DNA of 64,000 bases from Plantago ovata (taxonomy: Eukaryota > Streptophyta > Magnoliopsida > Lamiales > Plantaginaceae): contig CM051458.1 of the NCBI GenBank assembly GCA_028274465.1, forward strand, positions 105,664,855-105,728,854, written 5' to 3'. Position numbers and translations under genes: made by a program. Shown here piece by piece: positions 1-13,800 of the stretch. Under the pieces are notes generated by a model. That model worked only from the letters and a program-made list of their open reading frames with translations. It had not been told where the DNA came from and searched no databases. The first letter of the stretch is position 1. Each line of letters begins with the position of its first letter.

Positions 1-889
1 GGGAATTAACACCTTGCAATTGGCATTAAACTGCTTAGAAAGTTGGCTTCCCTAGGTTATTAATGTTGGTGAGTTGTGAAGTTACAAGGTGATAATCAAC
101 ATATAATTACCTGTCTACTGCTATTTGCCACCTGAGGATCACAAAAAGAAAAGATGAAAGAAATTGCAAGCAATTTCATTACTCCAATAATAAGATTAAT
201 TATGGGCGTGAGATCCAATATCATCAGATAGTCAACATAAAAAACAAACTATTTACGCTCCAAATTCTTAATAATATTGATATGCGATGTTTTTCATCTA
301 TAGTTATAGTTTGAGTTTTTTCTATGATACAGTGAATACTGAATAGTGGTGGCTTAAAGTTGTACCATACTTATAAGTTACAATAATTTGTAATTTATGT
401 GTTGTAATGTACGAACTAGTTAAAAGGGTGAGTCTCTGCACATTTAGCCATACAACAATTTGACATGATGAAAGACAATGTCTATTTTTCTGTACTTAGA
501 TAAGAGAACAAATAGGTAAGTGTTCTAAAATGCTTTTTTCATGTGTTGACATGTTTGGGTTTTTATATATGAAGTAACTTGCATTATTTTGAAACGTTGA
601 GATCCCATATAGAACAAGGTGAGTAACATGATGTTTGGAACTGAATTTTGAGACTAGATTTTTTATTTTGTAGTTAAACTTCAAATCAACCCCAAAAATT
701 CAGTTCCAAACACTCTATAGTGAATTATCAGTATCTTTTTTTGAATGACAAAATTTTATTGAAAATAACAGTCTTATAAAGAGTTTAAGAAATACTCTTT
801 AAAAAAAAAAGTACAAACCAAAAACTCAAAAATGCCACAGGAACTTTGTGCAACGAACTAGACAGTTCAAACTTATCTATGAGACGTAT
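1..889. other. Intergenic, no gene seen
   Basis: This stretch is AT-rich and broken by stops in all frames. I see no domain, splice-consistent exon chain or RNA gene. It ends at the left target-site duplication of the hAT element. Confidence 0.5.
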
Positions 890-897
890 GTCATACG

Positions 898-1563
898 CAG
901 GGATGACAATTTGGGCTACCCGGCCCGATCCCGACCCAAGTCTGGCTCGATATACCGGGCCCAGGCCCGGCCAAGAGTAGCCCATGTACCTGGGCCCGGA
1001 CCTAACATTTGGGCCCATAGGCCCGGCCTGGCCCGTGATTGTATATAGGATTTATATTTCTTATATATAAATATGTATATATAACTATTGAATTTATAAT
1101 ATTTATACATTTGTATTATTAAATGATGTTGTACTTTACACATTTGTAATATTTTCTATACATATAAGATTTCCAAATGATATACAATCATTTTATATAC
1201 TATATTTTTAGTATATTTATATAATTTAATACTATTAACTAAATTCAATATGTCAAATAAGGAAGTTCATGATAAATTTCAAATGATATAAAGTGATATC
1301 AAAATATTTGATCTCGAACAAAAATATATAGATTAAATAGATTCACCATTCAACTAATACTACACTAAATAACTTTAAAAAAAACATTTTGATTACTAAA
1401 TATTTGAAAAGAATTTTTAAAAAAATATAAGGCCCGGTCCGGCCCATGATGGGCTCAGACTTAGGCCTAATGTTCAGGCCCGCCACGGGCTATGGGCCGG
1501 GCCTGGGCTTGATGCTAGTCTTCCCGGGCCTCTGAAAGCCCCGCCCGGCCATTGTCATCCCTA
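898..1563. mobile_element. Non-autonomous hAT (Ac-like) element, 666 bp
   Basis: The element begins CAGGGATGACAAT at 898 and ends ATTGTCATCCCTA at 1563, so the termini are inverted repeats differing only at the first base. Maize Ac/Ds has the same C/T asymmetry in its CAGGGATGAAA / TAGGGATGAAA ends. It is flanked by a perfect 8-bp direct repeat, GTCATACG, at 890-897 and 1564-1571, the target-site duplication length of hAT transposons. Both subterminal regions (about 905-1035 and 1430-1550) are packed with GGCCCGG/CCGGGCC motifs, as expected for subterminal transposase-binding repeats. The middle is AT-rich and non-coding. There is no transposase, so mobility would depend on an autonomous relative. 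The perfect target duplication suggests a fairly young insertion. Confidence 0.9.
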
Positions 1564-1640
1564 GTCATACGTGCAATCACATGTTAGTTTAAGATATGAT
1601 GGAGTCCACTCCTGACTCCTCGATCTGCTAGCTAGCTACT

Positions 1641-1892
1641 TACTCCGGAAACTTTATAGGTTCCCATTTGGTTTTGTTGACTTTTTTTTATGCCCGATTT
1701 GACCTCAAATTAAACATAATTTATAACGAAAAAAGTAATTTTAAAAATTATGTTATAAAAATATAAAAAGTATACTTTAATAATATAATTTTTAAAATTA
1801 TTTTTTCACAATGAATTATGATTAATTTGAGGTCAAATCGGACCTCGAAAAAGTCAACAAAATCAAATGAGAACCTATAAAGTCTCCGGAGG
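1641..1892. mobile_element. Fold-back MITE, about 250 bp
   Basis: The two halves are inverted copies along nearly their full length. The outer arms contain CTCCGGAAACTTTATAGG on the left and the complement of CCTCCGGAGACTTTATAGG on the right. The arms continue through TTTTGTTGACTTTTT and GATTTGACCTCAAATTA, and the AT-rich core also pairs. A transcript would fold into one long hairpin. Degraded relatives are recognisable near 40350-40600, 41930-42030 and 48000-48100, so this is a small family. The superfamily is not decided; no clear target duplication was found. Confidence 0.7.
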
Positions 1893-2698
1893 AATTATTT
1901 GTCCGATGGATAGTGCATTTTGAGTTCATTAGCAGCAATAATACTAAAATCTACTGGTCATTAATTAGCACTCCAAACCCAGAAAGAAAAGAAGAAACTG
2001 AAAACCGAAAGACAGAGAGAGTACATATATACACAACAATTTGGCCTACTTGAATTACTTAGTATGACAACAAGGCCAAGATAGCTAAGCTAAGTTTGAG
2101 TTTGTCAGTGTAATGATGCATGCGGCAAACCGTCATAACCAATAATTATCGATAAAGAAACCAAAATTGTTGACCTGGAGTGACAGCTACTAATGCTATG
2201 ATCGATTGATCGTGCATCTCGAAGAATAAGTGTACAAGTGTTAACTGCGACGAATCATTTGGGCATTGTAAGATGTTCCGCGCCTGAAAAATTCTTTTTT
2301 TTTTTAATAAACTTTTTTACATCACGTACTAATACTGGCCACTGGGTGGCCCCTCCTGCTCGTGTATTCGGTGGCCCAATTTGGCAAGAAATCGACGCAT
2401 GAATTGCCAACGCCTGGTACGGTGTATGGTAAAATCCCACGGTAAACTCGAAAGTTTAAACGATTCGACTTGACCTGAATTTCGTGAATTCGTCTAGTTC
2501 AAGCTTTTTTCAAGCAACATAGGGTCACATCCACATGGGAGAATCCATAAGTCATAGATGCAAATGGCATAAAAATAATTAATTAATATTATCTTGGAAA
2601 TAATATAATTGATTTGATAACCAAGAATATGCATGATATGATGATAAGTTAAATGGGTGTGTACTTGATAACACGGCACATATAGACCATGATCCTAT

Positions 2699-2950
2699 AT
2701 TACCTCCGTCCCATAACATTTATATCATTTTGCCATTTTAGTCGTCTTGTTAGAGTTGCACCATTTCATTTCTTTGACATTTTTGAACATGTATATAACA
2801 ATTTTGTATTCCATTAACACATTTTAGTGGTCACAAATCTCCAATAAAATAAAACAATTTCCACTATCAATATAATTTAATATTTAACTCTACCCTTTAC
2901 TTCTGTTCCAAAATCAAATAGTGCAACTGTTGTTTTGGTACGGAGTTATT
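2699..2950. mobile_element. Stowaway-like MITE (degenerate)
   Basis: The left end reads TACCTCCGTCCCATAACATT, close to the Stowaway terminal consensus (CTCCCTCCGTCCC). The right end near 2935-2950 carries a degenerate complement ending GGTACGGAGTTA. The interior is non-coding and AT-rich. Such MITEs depend on Tc1/mariner transposase supplied in trans. Confidence 0.5.
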
Positions 2951-5900
2951 GTTACAAACTGCAAGATGGAGCAAAGTTTGATGGAGCAAAGTTTGACCAA
3001 ATTATATGATAGTGAGGCTACGTAATAAGAAGAGACGTGAAGAATTTGAGTCAAGTTGACAAAAGAAGCAAGAGCTGGCTTACTTTATGGTAGAAATATT
3101 ATGAAAATAAGCAAGAGATGGTTATTATACAAGTAGTAGTACAAAATTGATCGAGTGGCCATTGCAGCATGTGAGTGGCTGGTAATAATAATGGATTCTC
3201 TCCTTTCTGATCTCAAAGGGCCAGTTCACCTTCATTTGTGGTCTGTCCAACTCAAGGGCCGAATCTACTAAAACACAAAATTAATTAATTCATACTTCAA
3301 AATTCACATGCACTGACAGCACACAACTTGCCCTTTACCACTTTCTGCACTTTTCAATGGAATTGTTTTTCCCTTTTTAGCAAATTCATGTTATCGTATC
3401 CATGAGTCTCTAGTGGCAAAAATAAATACAGTACTTCTAACTCTGTATATTTTGTCATTTTAACTTTTATATTGGTGATTTCGTAATATCATTAGTAATT
3501 AGTAATAGTGGACTTTTATTTCATTATTTTAATATAATAATTCTCTTTCATTTTAAGTTTACAATAATTTATACTTATTCGAAACTTTTTCGTGGACTTC
3601 GCATGACACATACGCCAATCAACTAATTGTTCTTTATCTCATCTTGGTATATCCCCGCGCATTGCAATAATCCGTATACTATAGGTATTATCAAATGATC
3701 CGCATCTATTGATTCGGTGTGTTATTTCATAATTACGTGTTGAATCGATCCGGTCCATACCCTAATTGGTGAAATCTAGATCATGGATCACATTTTCTCT
3801 TATCCATTAGAAGCGGATCGGACGGATTTGATCCACGGACATCCAGATTATATAGCTGTGCTAATATTTTAAGATTTATTACCTTTATTCTATTATACCT
3901 AAACTCATGTCATAGTCACTTTGTTTCTTCAATTCATAATCTTAAAATAATTATATTATGTTTCTAAATTGGCATTCTAGAGATTCAAAATAGATTGCTA
4001 TTTTTGATTTAATGAAACTACTTGCTCAAAAGTTGAATATAAAAAATAATAATATTTAGATCATACAACCATATAACTTCTGATGCAGTACCCATCTCGA
4101 CAACAAAACTTATTGCTCAAAAGTTGAATATAAAAAAAAGCAGGGTAGAAGTAGAATTCAACAACTAGACTTAGATATGCCTTATTTAATTATAATGGTC
4201 GTGCATTTTATTTTGTACCTACACAAAAACAAATCTTTAAAACTGCAGACTCTATTTATAAAATAATTTTCGAAGGAAGCAGATTCAGATACTACTACTA
4301 CCATTGTTGAATATTCTTCTTGTTGCTTCAATGGATTCCAAACCTGACAGAATCCCTTCTTGTCTTTGCTGTCAAGTGTCAACTGTTATGGTTGGCAACA
4401 ACTACTAATACTTAGTAGTACTAATTAAAAAAGTTCAACCAATTAGACCATTAATTCCTAGGTGATTCTCTTAACTTTTACCAGTCAATTGAACTTATAT
4501 ATGCACTGTCTAATTCCAAGAATTTTCATAGAAGTTTTGCTTGAAAATGATGCTACAACACAAACTGAAATTAAATTAAACATGCAATCAATAAGAACTA
4601 ATCATCATTAAGTTGCATGCTTTACTAATTGACTCTACCTACCAAAACCACAAATGAGAAACAACCAATGGCCGAAACTGAATGAATCTTCCTACTGATG
4701 ATACTACAATTCAAGATCATTTCAATTTGTTTAGACTCTGCTATTTTCGTTTAAGCAGTATCAACTGGACTGATTTGAACTGAACATAACTGAAATTAAT
4801 AATTTTTTCAAATGAAAAAAACAATTTCTACCCAATTACGGTGAGGTATTGAATATTGTTTTCTACCCAATGTGTGCACATCATGGGCAAACCCAATTAT
4901 AAATATACATGAGTCTTCTAACGAATTGTAATTGCCTAAAAATCTATAAGTATTCTTCTGGATTGATAACTAAGAATACTTATCATTTGGGATTTGCAAT
5001 ACTCGTAGGTAGTTGAGATAAAGACATGGTAACTTTTGTGCCCGGCCACCACAAGAGTAGTTGGTTTGTTGAGCACAAATCATGAAACATGTATATTTCT
5101 TGTGCATGAACATTACACAGGACCAACCTTCACATCAAAATGTCAGCCATGTCACCTTTTTGTGTCCCGCGATGTGATTCATCACCAAATAGTAATAATA
5201 CAAACAATATTCGACTGCATCCATTGACCATTCCATTACATGTTTGTTTGTAGTATGGTTGGATTGGATATTTCTTCGCAAACTTAAACCCAAGTATATT
5301 AGCCCATGTTACACTCATATTGATCCATTAGTTCAATGGCCTCTTATTATTAGCCCAACAAGGACACTAGAGCCCAAAACGTGGGAGGCCGAGTTAACGA
5401 CCCGACCACTAATCGATCAAGACTCAATCATTTGGATCAGCGCGGTTACTGATGACATGGGTCACACACGTATCACCGATATAATATTGTCTGCTTTGGG
5501 CATGCAAGTATTTGATTTTCAAATTACCCAAAAGATATTTTACTATATGGGGGTGGTCTACTTATATACTCTCATTTATCTCACCATCACTTATAAGTAA
5601 CTAATGTGGGGTGTGGGGTACCCTTTATACCAACATCTCTCAATCAAGTAACTGATGTAGAATGCGATATATTACAGATGCAATCATTATCAGAAAATAA
5701 TCCCAAAAAACTACATTAATCACGTATAATATTGTCCGCTTTGGAATTGCACGTAAGTATCCGAGGTAGAATGCGGTGAATTACATATGCATCTTTGGAC
5801 CCATCATTATCAGAAAAATAATCCCTAAATCTTCATTAATTATGTACCGTAAAATAGAATTAGTGAGAAGTCAAGATTCTACGAAGAAATGTAATACGAT

Positions 5901-6300
5901 GGCTGAGCGATATTACGATACTAAGATCCTCTCTTTACAAATACGATAGCACAATGCACTATATAATTAGCGTGACGACAAAAACACGGTCAACAGTGTA
6001 ACAATTTTTCCAAAATGAATTAGACACACAAAACAACAATATAATAATGTAACACTTTACAAGTTAAATAAAAACACAATAGGACATAAACATGTTTACA
6101 ATGTAACGATTCAAAGTAATATAGCAATCCAAGACTTCTAACAAAATTTTCTCTTTCCGTCACATTTTATCAAACAAAAGAAGAAAACTAAAGAAAACAT
6201 TATAAAAAAGAAAAAAAAAATGAAAATTAATTGGTACTAGTAGTAATAATATTCGTGTCATAAGTTGTAAGGATTGTTATAGAATATTTGTCGTATCCAG
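2951..6300. other. Intergenic; diverged repeats only
   Basis: I see no gene. About 5478-5850 contains a diverged repeat: an ATAATATTGTC(T/C)GCTTTGG block occurs near 5480 and 5727. A block containing GTAGAATGCG and CATTATCAGAAAA occurs at about 5651 and 5761, roughly 110 bp apart. This looks like remnants of an LTR or other transposon. A 118-residue open frame at 5244-5600 has no recognisable domain and overlaps the repeat, so it is not called a gene. Confidence 0.4.
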
Positions 6301-6659
6301 ATTTAAATTAATTTAGTGACCATTTTTATACACGACTCGTCGAGTGAGTCCGTCTCAGTCCACAGAAAATGAACCAAGCTACAACAATACCATTTACCAC
6401 TACGACCGCATCGCAGTACCAAATCGACGACAAAAAATTCACAAATTCCAAATGGCACCACATTTTTATTCATCACCCCTAAAATTGTTACCTTCTGATA
6501 TATTTCTTTTAACACAAAGTTTATTTCGGTGTATACAATTTCCAATCTTCGTGTCTTTGCTATCGATTGAGCTTTCATTTCAATCACCACATCCAATTTT
6601 TCTCATATCGGAGATTTGTTAATTAATCCGGTTTTGATTGGTTCTTTCTGTGCTTACAG

Positions 6660-6766
6660 GTTTGGTTTGTGGATCCAAATCCAGTAGATAAAACCGATGG
6701 ACTGCTCGGACAAAAGCCTACAAACTCCGGTGGCTATGTCAATTTCGGGCCTCGAGCAAAATTGAG
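6660..6766 (+). pseudogene. Possible isolated exon or gene fragment, unidentified
   Basis: A polypyrimidine tract ending TGTGCTTACAG precedes an open stretch, which ends ATTGAG before GTAGTT. One frame is open throughout and has protein-like composition (starts VWFVDPNPVD, ends FGPRAKLR). No convincing partner exon was found on either side and I do not recognise the family. It may be a fragment captured by a transposon, the tail of a gene with upstream exons I failed to see, or chance. The 250 bp upstream (6303-6620) also has overlapping open frames on both strands without recognisable domains. Confidence 0.2.
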
Positions 6767-6799
6767 GTAGTTTTTCAGCTTTACTATCTGCAAATTTAT

Positions 6800-7880
6800 T
6801 TATTTTTTATTAATAAACAGTTTTATTATTGAAATGTTTGCATCAGTCGTTTTCTCCTCCAACCCAATTGTTCAAAATGATTCTTTCATTCTAGTACTTT
6901 TTGAAAGTGGGATAATAAACGAATATACTAAGTAATAAAGTATCATAGAACATAACTTGAATTCGTGAATATCTATGTTACGTGCTTAGAAGGTTCTCTA
7001 AGATGATTTTGTACATTGATTATGTGTTTATGTAACTTTTCGCGCTCATTTTTACAAGATTATGTGTTACGTAATTTTTCGCGCCCATTTTTAAAATTTC
7101 GCGGTCGTTTTTTAGTTGCATAAGCGAAGTTTTGCTATCGATTATGCTCCATATCTTGTTCTTGCTAGGAGTAAAGAAGGCCTATTCATCAGATTTGTTT
7201 GGTTTAGGTTTAGAAAGCTAACCCCAATTGCCCCCTTTTGAATCTTAGCCCTTCTCTTTCAATCCATTAGTGATTGATTGATTGATTCACTTACCAAATA
7301 CTAATTGTAGTACCTAGTCAGGCTCTTTAAAGAGGGTCTGCCCTATTTAAGACCCTTTGTTGGAGCTCTTTGAGAGCCTGAAGAGTCTAAAAAATCACTA
7401 GCCACAAGTGCTCCATTTGGATTTAATCCTACTCTTTCAGTTCATGAGTGACTCACTGTTAGTCTACTCCCAATTGATCCACCAAATATCTAGTCAGGCC
7501 TAATAAGTACTCTGGTTGAATAGTTAAGGCTCGAGTTCAGCTCGTTTAATACTCAGTGGCTCAGTTCACAGTACAAAAAACTTCTATATTTATATATAAA
7601 ACATATCCAGTCTGCAGTAAATAATTAACAAATTCCTGAACAAAATACTGCACTGTTCTACTATATTCTACCTTGCATTTACTACCTCTATTTTGTAATT
7701 TGTACAAGAGACTGGATCTCAACACTAGATCATGGTGCTGGTTATTGGAACCGCATAATATACCTTTCCGATTTTGGGAAGAAAAAAAAATTATGTTGAA
7801 TTTAGCAGTGAGGTCCGGTCAGAGTAATGGCTAACAGTTTCATCTGAAGAATCAATTGCTATGCTATACTGTAAAGTCAC
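6800..7880. other. Downstream intergenic of the SET-domain gene
   Basis: This stretch is non-coding. It holds the 3' flank of the minus-strand trithorax-like gene, whose stop codon is at 7881-7883, so its 3' UTR should lie just below 7881. No other gene or clear repeat is seen. Confidence 0.4.
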
Positions 7881-10800
7881 CTAATTCATGAATTTTCTGC
7901 ACCCCGGAGCATTACAGAGGCAAGGGACTTTGAATTCATCGGGTTCGTCGGGATCAAATAAATAATCATACCTGCAAGAGATACATATAGTGTTAGAAGT
8001 GATAGAGATACTAAGATGGGGGTGGGTGGGGGTGAGGGTAGAACAAGGCCTACGTTAATTCGTCGCCTGCAGACACATTTATCTTGGCAATGAGAACAAT
8101 TCGGCTCTCATCATGACCTACACTCATGATCCTCGCGTAGCAGTTGGGCATACACTGCAAAAAACAGATGGGAATCAAACAATATAAGTCTAAAGCTATA
8201 AGCCAAGATATAAGGGTTTCTGTACTGGCAATCAGGCACAAAAGATAAGAGTGTTATGTAGTAGAAGTATTAAGTCAAACTAAGGGGGTGCATGCCTGGG
8301 GTTAAGCATATACTACCATACAATACAATTCTATAGGATATAAGTTCAAATCCAAAAATCATAGTAGGTTACAACAGCACTAACCGAGTGGTTGATCAAC
8401 CGAGCAATATTTCCTGCATCTGTTGCATCGACCACGACTTCTTCACTGATTTTAAATAGCTACAGACAAAAATAAGAGGTATTCAGAATAAAAGGCTAGA
8501 TTTCAGCATTCAGGTGCAAAAATTAATTTTAAAGAAAACTGACTCACATAGCAATCTTTGCCCTGTGCTCGATAGCGTGCTTCTCTAAGATCCGCAACAC
8601 TACGTCTGACCTGTTCACCACGATATTCTACAACCTGGCCAACATCACATGAATAAGGATAACTATACAGGCTGCTCTTATAGTTTCTTGACACCACAAG
8701 TTGTTTAGATTTGATAAATAACATCTCTAATAGGGGGCTAACTTACTGTAATTTACAGCAGTCGGGGGGGGGGGGGGGTGTGTGGGTTATTTTACAAACT
8801 GGCATGGAATCATCCCAAGAGTAGGCCTTAGTGGAGGCTAATGCAACCTCCAGTATCATTTGGGTATAAGCGATATTGCTAGGTCCCACAATGGGAAAAG
8901 GGGGTCTAGCTTTCTTCCTAATTTGTTCATTATCTTCAATATTTTAACTAGATGATATAAATAACTAGTTAAAGAGAATACCATCTCTCCTTCGAGGATA
9001 TCTCGACGAGCAAAAAGGCCCCATCCATGTATCCCAGATTTACCAAAGCAGACCCTATCCTTCTCTGTTCTCTGGAGAGGAAACATTAGCAGATTAAGAC
9101 AATGAGCTACAAAACAACTGTTCATGGAGCATTAGTAACTTGTTATTACCTGTAAATGGTGAAGTCTTTCTTTGAAGGTAGTGAAGGTGGACTTCTCAAC
9201 TTTCTGTTTCAAGAGTCAAGACCAAGAAAATGTAAGCATGTTGTGCTACCAGATAACGTTCTAACAATGTAAATACGCATAGAAGAAAAGGAATGGGCGG
9301 TTTCAAATGCTTTTGTAGAAGTTTAGAAATATATGTTGTGGAAAATAAGTAAAAGGTGGTAGAGACTTCTAACGAGGTACTACCAAAGTTAGATACAAAA
9401 ACAATCGCCATATATATACCCTGAGGATAAATCAACTATATAAGTAAAATGGTGGCAGAGTGAAATATTGACTAAAGGGACGACTTAAACCTTTGAGGAT
9501 ATATCACTTAAATAAACTTTGAAATAGCAGTAGAAATTAAGCTTGAAGACACACTGGTTGAACTACAGAAAGCTTATTCCATTTTCCATAACACCCAATA
9601 GTTGCAAGTCATATTGAAGCCTGGAGGGGCAATTTAAAAAATGTAAGATGCAAAAAACATCTACCTTATTGGCATTCAAGCTAAGTATTGCACTCATAGA
9701 ATGAACACGAGGTCCCATAATATGGTGAGGGACTGCCTCCTTTTTCATCTGCAGGTAAACAGGATACACATCAAAGGTTAACATTCATGTGGTTTTCACT
9801 TTTTGGTCCTCAGATCTGATGGTTAAGAATGAAAATCTTTCTTCTTTTTGGATAAATGTCTCATTAGACAAACCTTGTTTGTTGTTCTTTTGAAAACACG
9901 ACATCTTGCAGCAGAAAATGGGTCAACCTTCTCAATATTTTCCGGAGTTTCTTCAGGTTTTACTCTGCTTGTTGAAATTAGCCTAGAACCTGTTTGTTTT
10001 TTGCTTCGAAGCATGCTTTTGGCAGAGAAAGTGCCCTTTGGAGTCTCTATGATTAAAACTGTGTCAGGATTTGGAGCCCTGCAAGATGAAACGGGGAATG
10101 AGATTTCCAAGGATATAGGATCTATCTTTCTACTATAAAAGAAATACACAGGTACAACCATTAAAAAAAAAACAAGTACCTGTGATATGCACAATACGAT
10201 ACCATCTTCGTAATTTGTTTTCCATTCTTTTCCAAGCTATGCAACTGCATTTTGAAACATCAACCAAGGGGTAAAGCACCACACAACTGATGAAAACAAG
10301 GGTAAACCCATAATACAACCCCCCCAATAATACAACCCCCCCCCCCCCAAACACCAACCCCAAATCGCTTCAACATATACATCATGTGGCATAACCTGAA
10401 AGTTCATTACTATTTCATTCATTCGTGTGCCTGTCTTTCATATTTTTTTGTGGCACTCAAGAAAGACTCACATCCACATGTACGAAATATTACAAAATTT
10501 ATGATTATTATAGATATTAAAGAAAATAATAATAATCCTTGATATGCTTTTGCCGTCTCCTTTGGACTACAGTTTACAAACTTGACAAGTAAATCATGAA
10601 AAAGGTGTCAACCAAACCTTAGTAGGTAGCATTCGCTGATGCTTCATTGTCCTATGCTTTGCTTAATATATAGAAGTATGTTTTCATGATTGATTGATTG
10701 TTACTATCAGTGGAATTGGATGCACCATTAATTTGAAGGTATTTAGCTGTCCATCCACTTATATATATGAAACAAAAAATTCAAGGTAATAACTGGTACT

Positions 10801-13800
10801 TGTTGTGCATAGTTATTTTCAGCTACCCCGACAATTTTCTTACTGGAAATTTCTTAGGTAGGACAGGTCTGACACTGATTGTAGACCATGTGCTTGTAAT
10901 TCACTTCCTAATTGCATAATTAGCAAGTGGAAATCATCCCTCCAGAAATTATGTGCTTAGCAGGTGAATCACAAAATGGTTAGACCGGCTAGCTAAAGAA
11001 TTTTCTTTCTTACTCATGTTTGAATCTTAACAGGATGAACTACTACCAGGAAATGGACCAAGGATATCACATACTAATTTATTTTTCACTCATGAATCTT
11101 AACAGGAATCAACTAATACCAGGAAATGGACTGGGTTTTATCATCCTTGCTCAGTGCTAGTATTACATATAAGGTAAAGAGCTCCATTGACATGGGCGTA
11201 ACACAAACAAATTCCACACAACTATCTTTGAGATCTGAACAACTTTAACCTCAACACATTAGTTTCAAACAATTTCACATTTGGTCTTATTTAACCTGCT
11301 CATAAAAGTGCATAATAACTTTTTTCTTTTGTAAATCAAGGAATCTGACCTCCATCTGATATCCTGCTCGTGATGCGCACATTGCATGATAGTATGTAGA
11401 GCATTTGCAACATTGTGTGCATGAACCATGGATTTGCTTGCAAACTACACAAATCTGAAATATAAAAAGTTGCATCAGTTGACTTGGTGATGTTTTACAA
11501 ATGAACATTTAAAAAAAACCTATTATTTTCAGATGGTGGAGTTTTAATGAGCTACCACGCATCTATCAACTGAAAGTGCAAAATAGGAACTTGGAGACAG
11601 CTAAGAAGTATCAAGTGATAAGGAGAAGGTACTATACCTTCACAAAATTGCTTGAAGGAATTCTCAAGATCCCAACAGCAGGTTCCATTATTTCATCACT
11701 TGCAAAAGAAACTTCAGGTTGAAACCAAGCACAGGTAACATGAACCCATAACGGTGCAACATCTGTAGGCTTCAGAGCACCACCTAAATTTTCCAACTCA
11801 TAACGGTTAGAACTACAATAGTAATAATTATAATAATTTCAATAGGTTCACGGTTAATCTGCATTATACTAACAAAGATAGACTGCAGGACATAATGAGG
11901 TGCCACAACCACTTCCCTGGAGTTGGTTATTTATCATACTATTTGTGATTTACATATTCATCAACTGTGCTGACTTGACGTGTTCATGTTAAAACTATAC
12001 ATATAGTACTAGTAGTGTTGCATACAGTAGACTGGGGAACGAAAAAAGGAAGTGTCATGATCAGTATTGTGGAGATGAAGGTTTACCAATGTTTTACAAA
12101 TATAACTAGCTAGAGATGTAGAAGATTATCTCTCTTATTCCATCTAAATGGTACAGACTAAAATCTTATCAGCGAAGAGCTGAACAAAAGTATGTACGTC
12201 TATATACAAAGAAAAAGAGAAACGTGAGGCCCTAGGACCATTACAAGGAGCAAAGTGTATGGTTTGTGTAAGATACATGCCTTTCACAGGACAGAGACAA
12301 CACTCCCGCTCAATATCAGGCGTCTCACAGGCTTTACACACCCATGAAGTAAAATCACGCACATGTCTCGCTCCATAGCATTCTTGATGAACTGCTATCT
12401 GACATCTGAGAGTAACATGGAAAGATCAGTATTATGAAGGATAATATGCAAATTAAATATGGTTATGAATTAACAAAACACCAGTCGAGATGATTAATTA
12501 ATCTAGTTATGTTCGGCCCTTATGAATCCGAAATATATTTCCAGGTGAAGAGGACCTTCGCTATGGTGACTTCACAAACTTAAAATTTCATTACAAGTAT
12601 ATCTATCAACTTGTCCAGTATGTTTTTAAAAAGTGGATCCAATCTGTTAAGGATCTTTGATATGGTGATTTCAACTTAAAATTTCATTACAAGTATATCT
12701 ATCAACTCGTATAGTATATGTTTTTGAGAAGTGGAACCAATCTGTTATACCTAATACAGATAATAATCTTATTGTAATCCCAATCTTCGACCCAGCGGCA
12801 TACTGCACACCTCTCGGTTGTCCACTTCGCAGGAACAGGTTCATAATTTTCTGTCATATTAATGGACCCAAAAGAAGTTAGTTTTGTACTCAAAGATGCA
12901 CCAAGTAAAGCAAAGTGAAAGCATACAAATGTCAGGGCTTAGGAAAGAACCTTTTAGGAAACTAAGCAATTTCTGCTTCCGTACTTTGATAGAAGGACGT
13001 TTGGCAGGTTTTGGATGAGCAAGACTACGCTCATGATACTCTGCCATCTGTAGCATCTGTCAGGCCCAAAAAAATAAAACTTTAGATTAAAAAATAAAAT
13101 AAAATATTAAATAAAAATGGATGATGTAATCAGCTTGTACATACCCACTGTTCAAGAAATAGCATGGAAGGCTTGACTCTGACACTGGACTTCCAGTTTT
13201 TAGATCTGCAACCTGTGTGCCGTTCCCACTCACTGAGTGCCTGCTTGTCGGAACCACAAAACCCACACTTGCAAACAACTCTGCAACCAGCATGGGTTAG
13301 CATTACTGAAGTCAGTTTATTTAAATAAGTGCATATCCAGAGAAAAAAAAAACAAGAATTCATGCTTACAAATGTAGAGTAGGAAAATAAACTCCGTCAA
13401 CGCCATTGCATACAACAGAAACCTGCTTCGGTAATGAAAAGTCGCCATTCTTTTTATTGTTTCTGCATCAGGAATTATTATGTCAGAACTTAACAAGTAA
13501 CGGGGAAACTCTGCCGATTTCACAAACTAACAAGTAATAGAAAAAAGGACAAATTAACTTACTTTGCTTTACTCTTCGGATTTTCTGAATCAGATAGTTC
13601 AAAGTTAAACCTAGCTTTGCATTCAGGGCAATAATAATCAGCTGGATTCAGATCCTGGGAACCAGAGAGATAGTGGTATGTCAAAATTGAAAGTTCCATA
13701 TAGTGAGAGTTTAATAAATAATGCTGGACATGAAGAAGGACCTCGATGTTGGCTTTCAAAAATTTGTCACACTCTGCATGAACCCAAACTTTACAGCCAT

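Noticed and set aside
785-1143. Overlapping Gly/Pro/Arg-rich open frames
   Set aside because: They arise from GGCCCGG repeats in the end of the hAT element, not from a gene.
5244-5600. 118-codon plus-strand open frame
   Set aside because: It overlaps repeated sequence, shows no domain, and has the composition of transposon or LTR remnant DNA.
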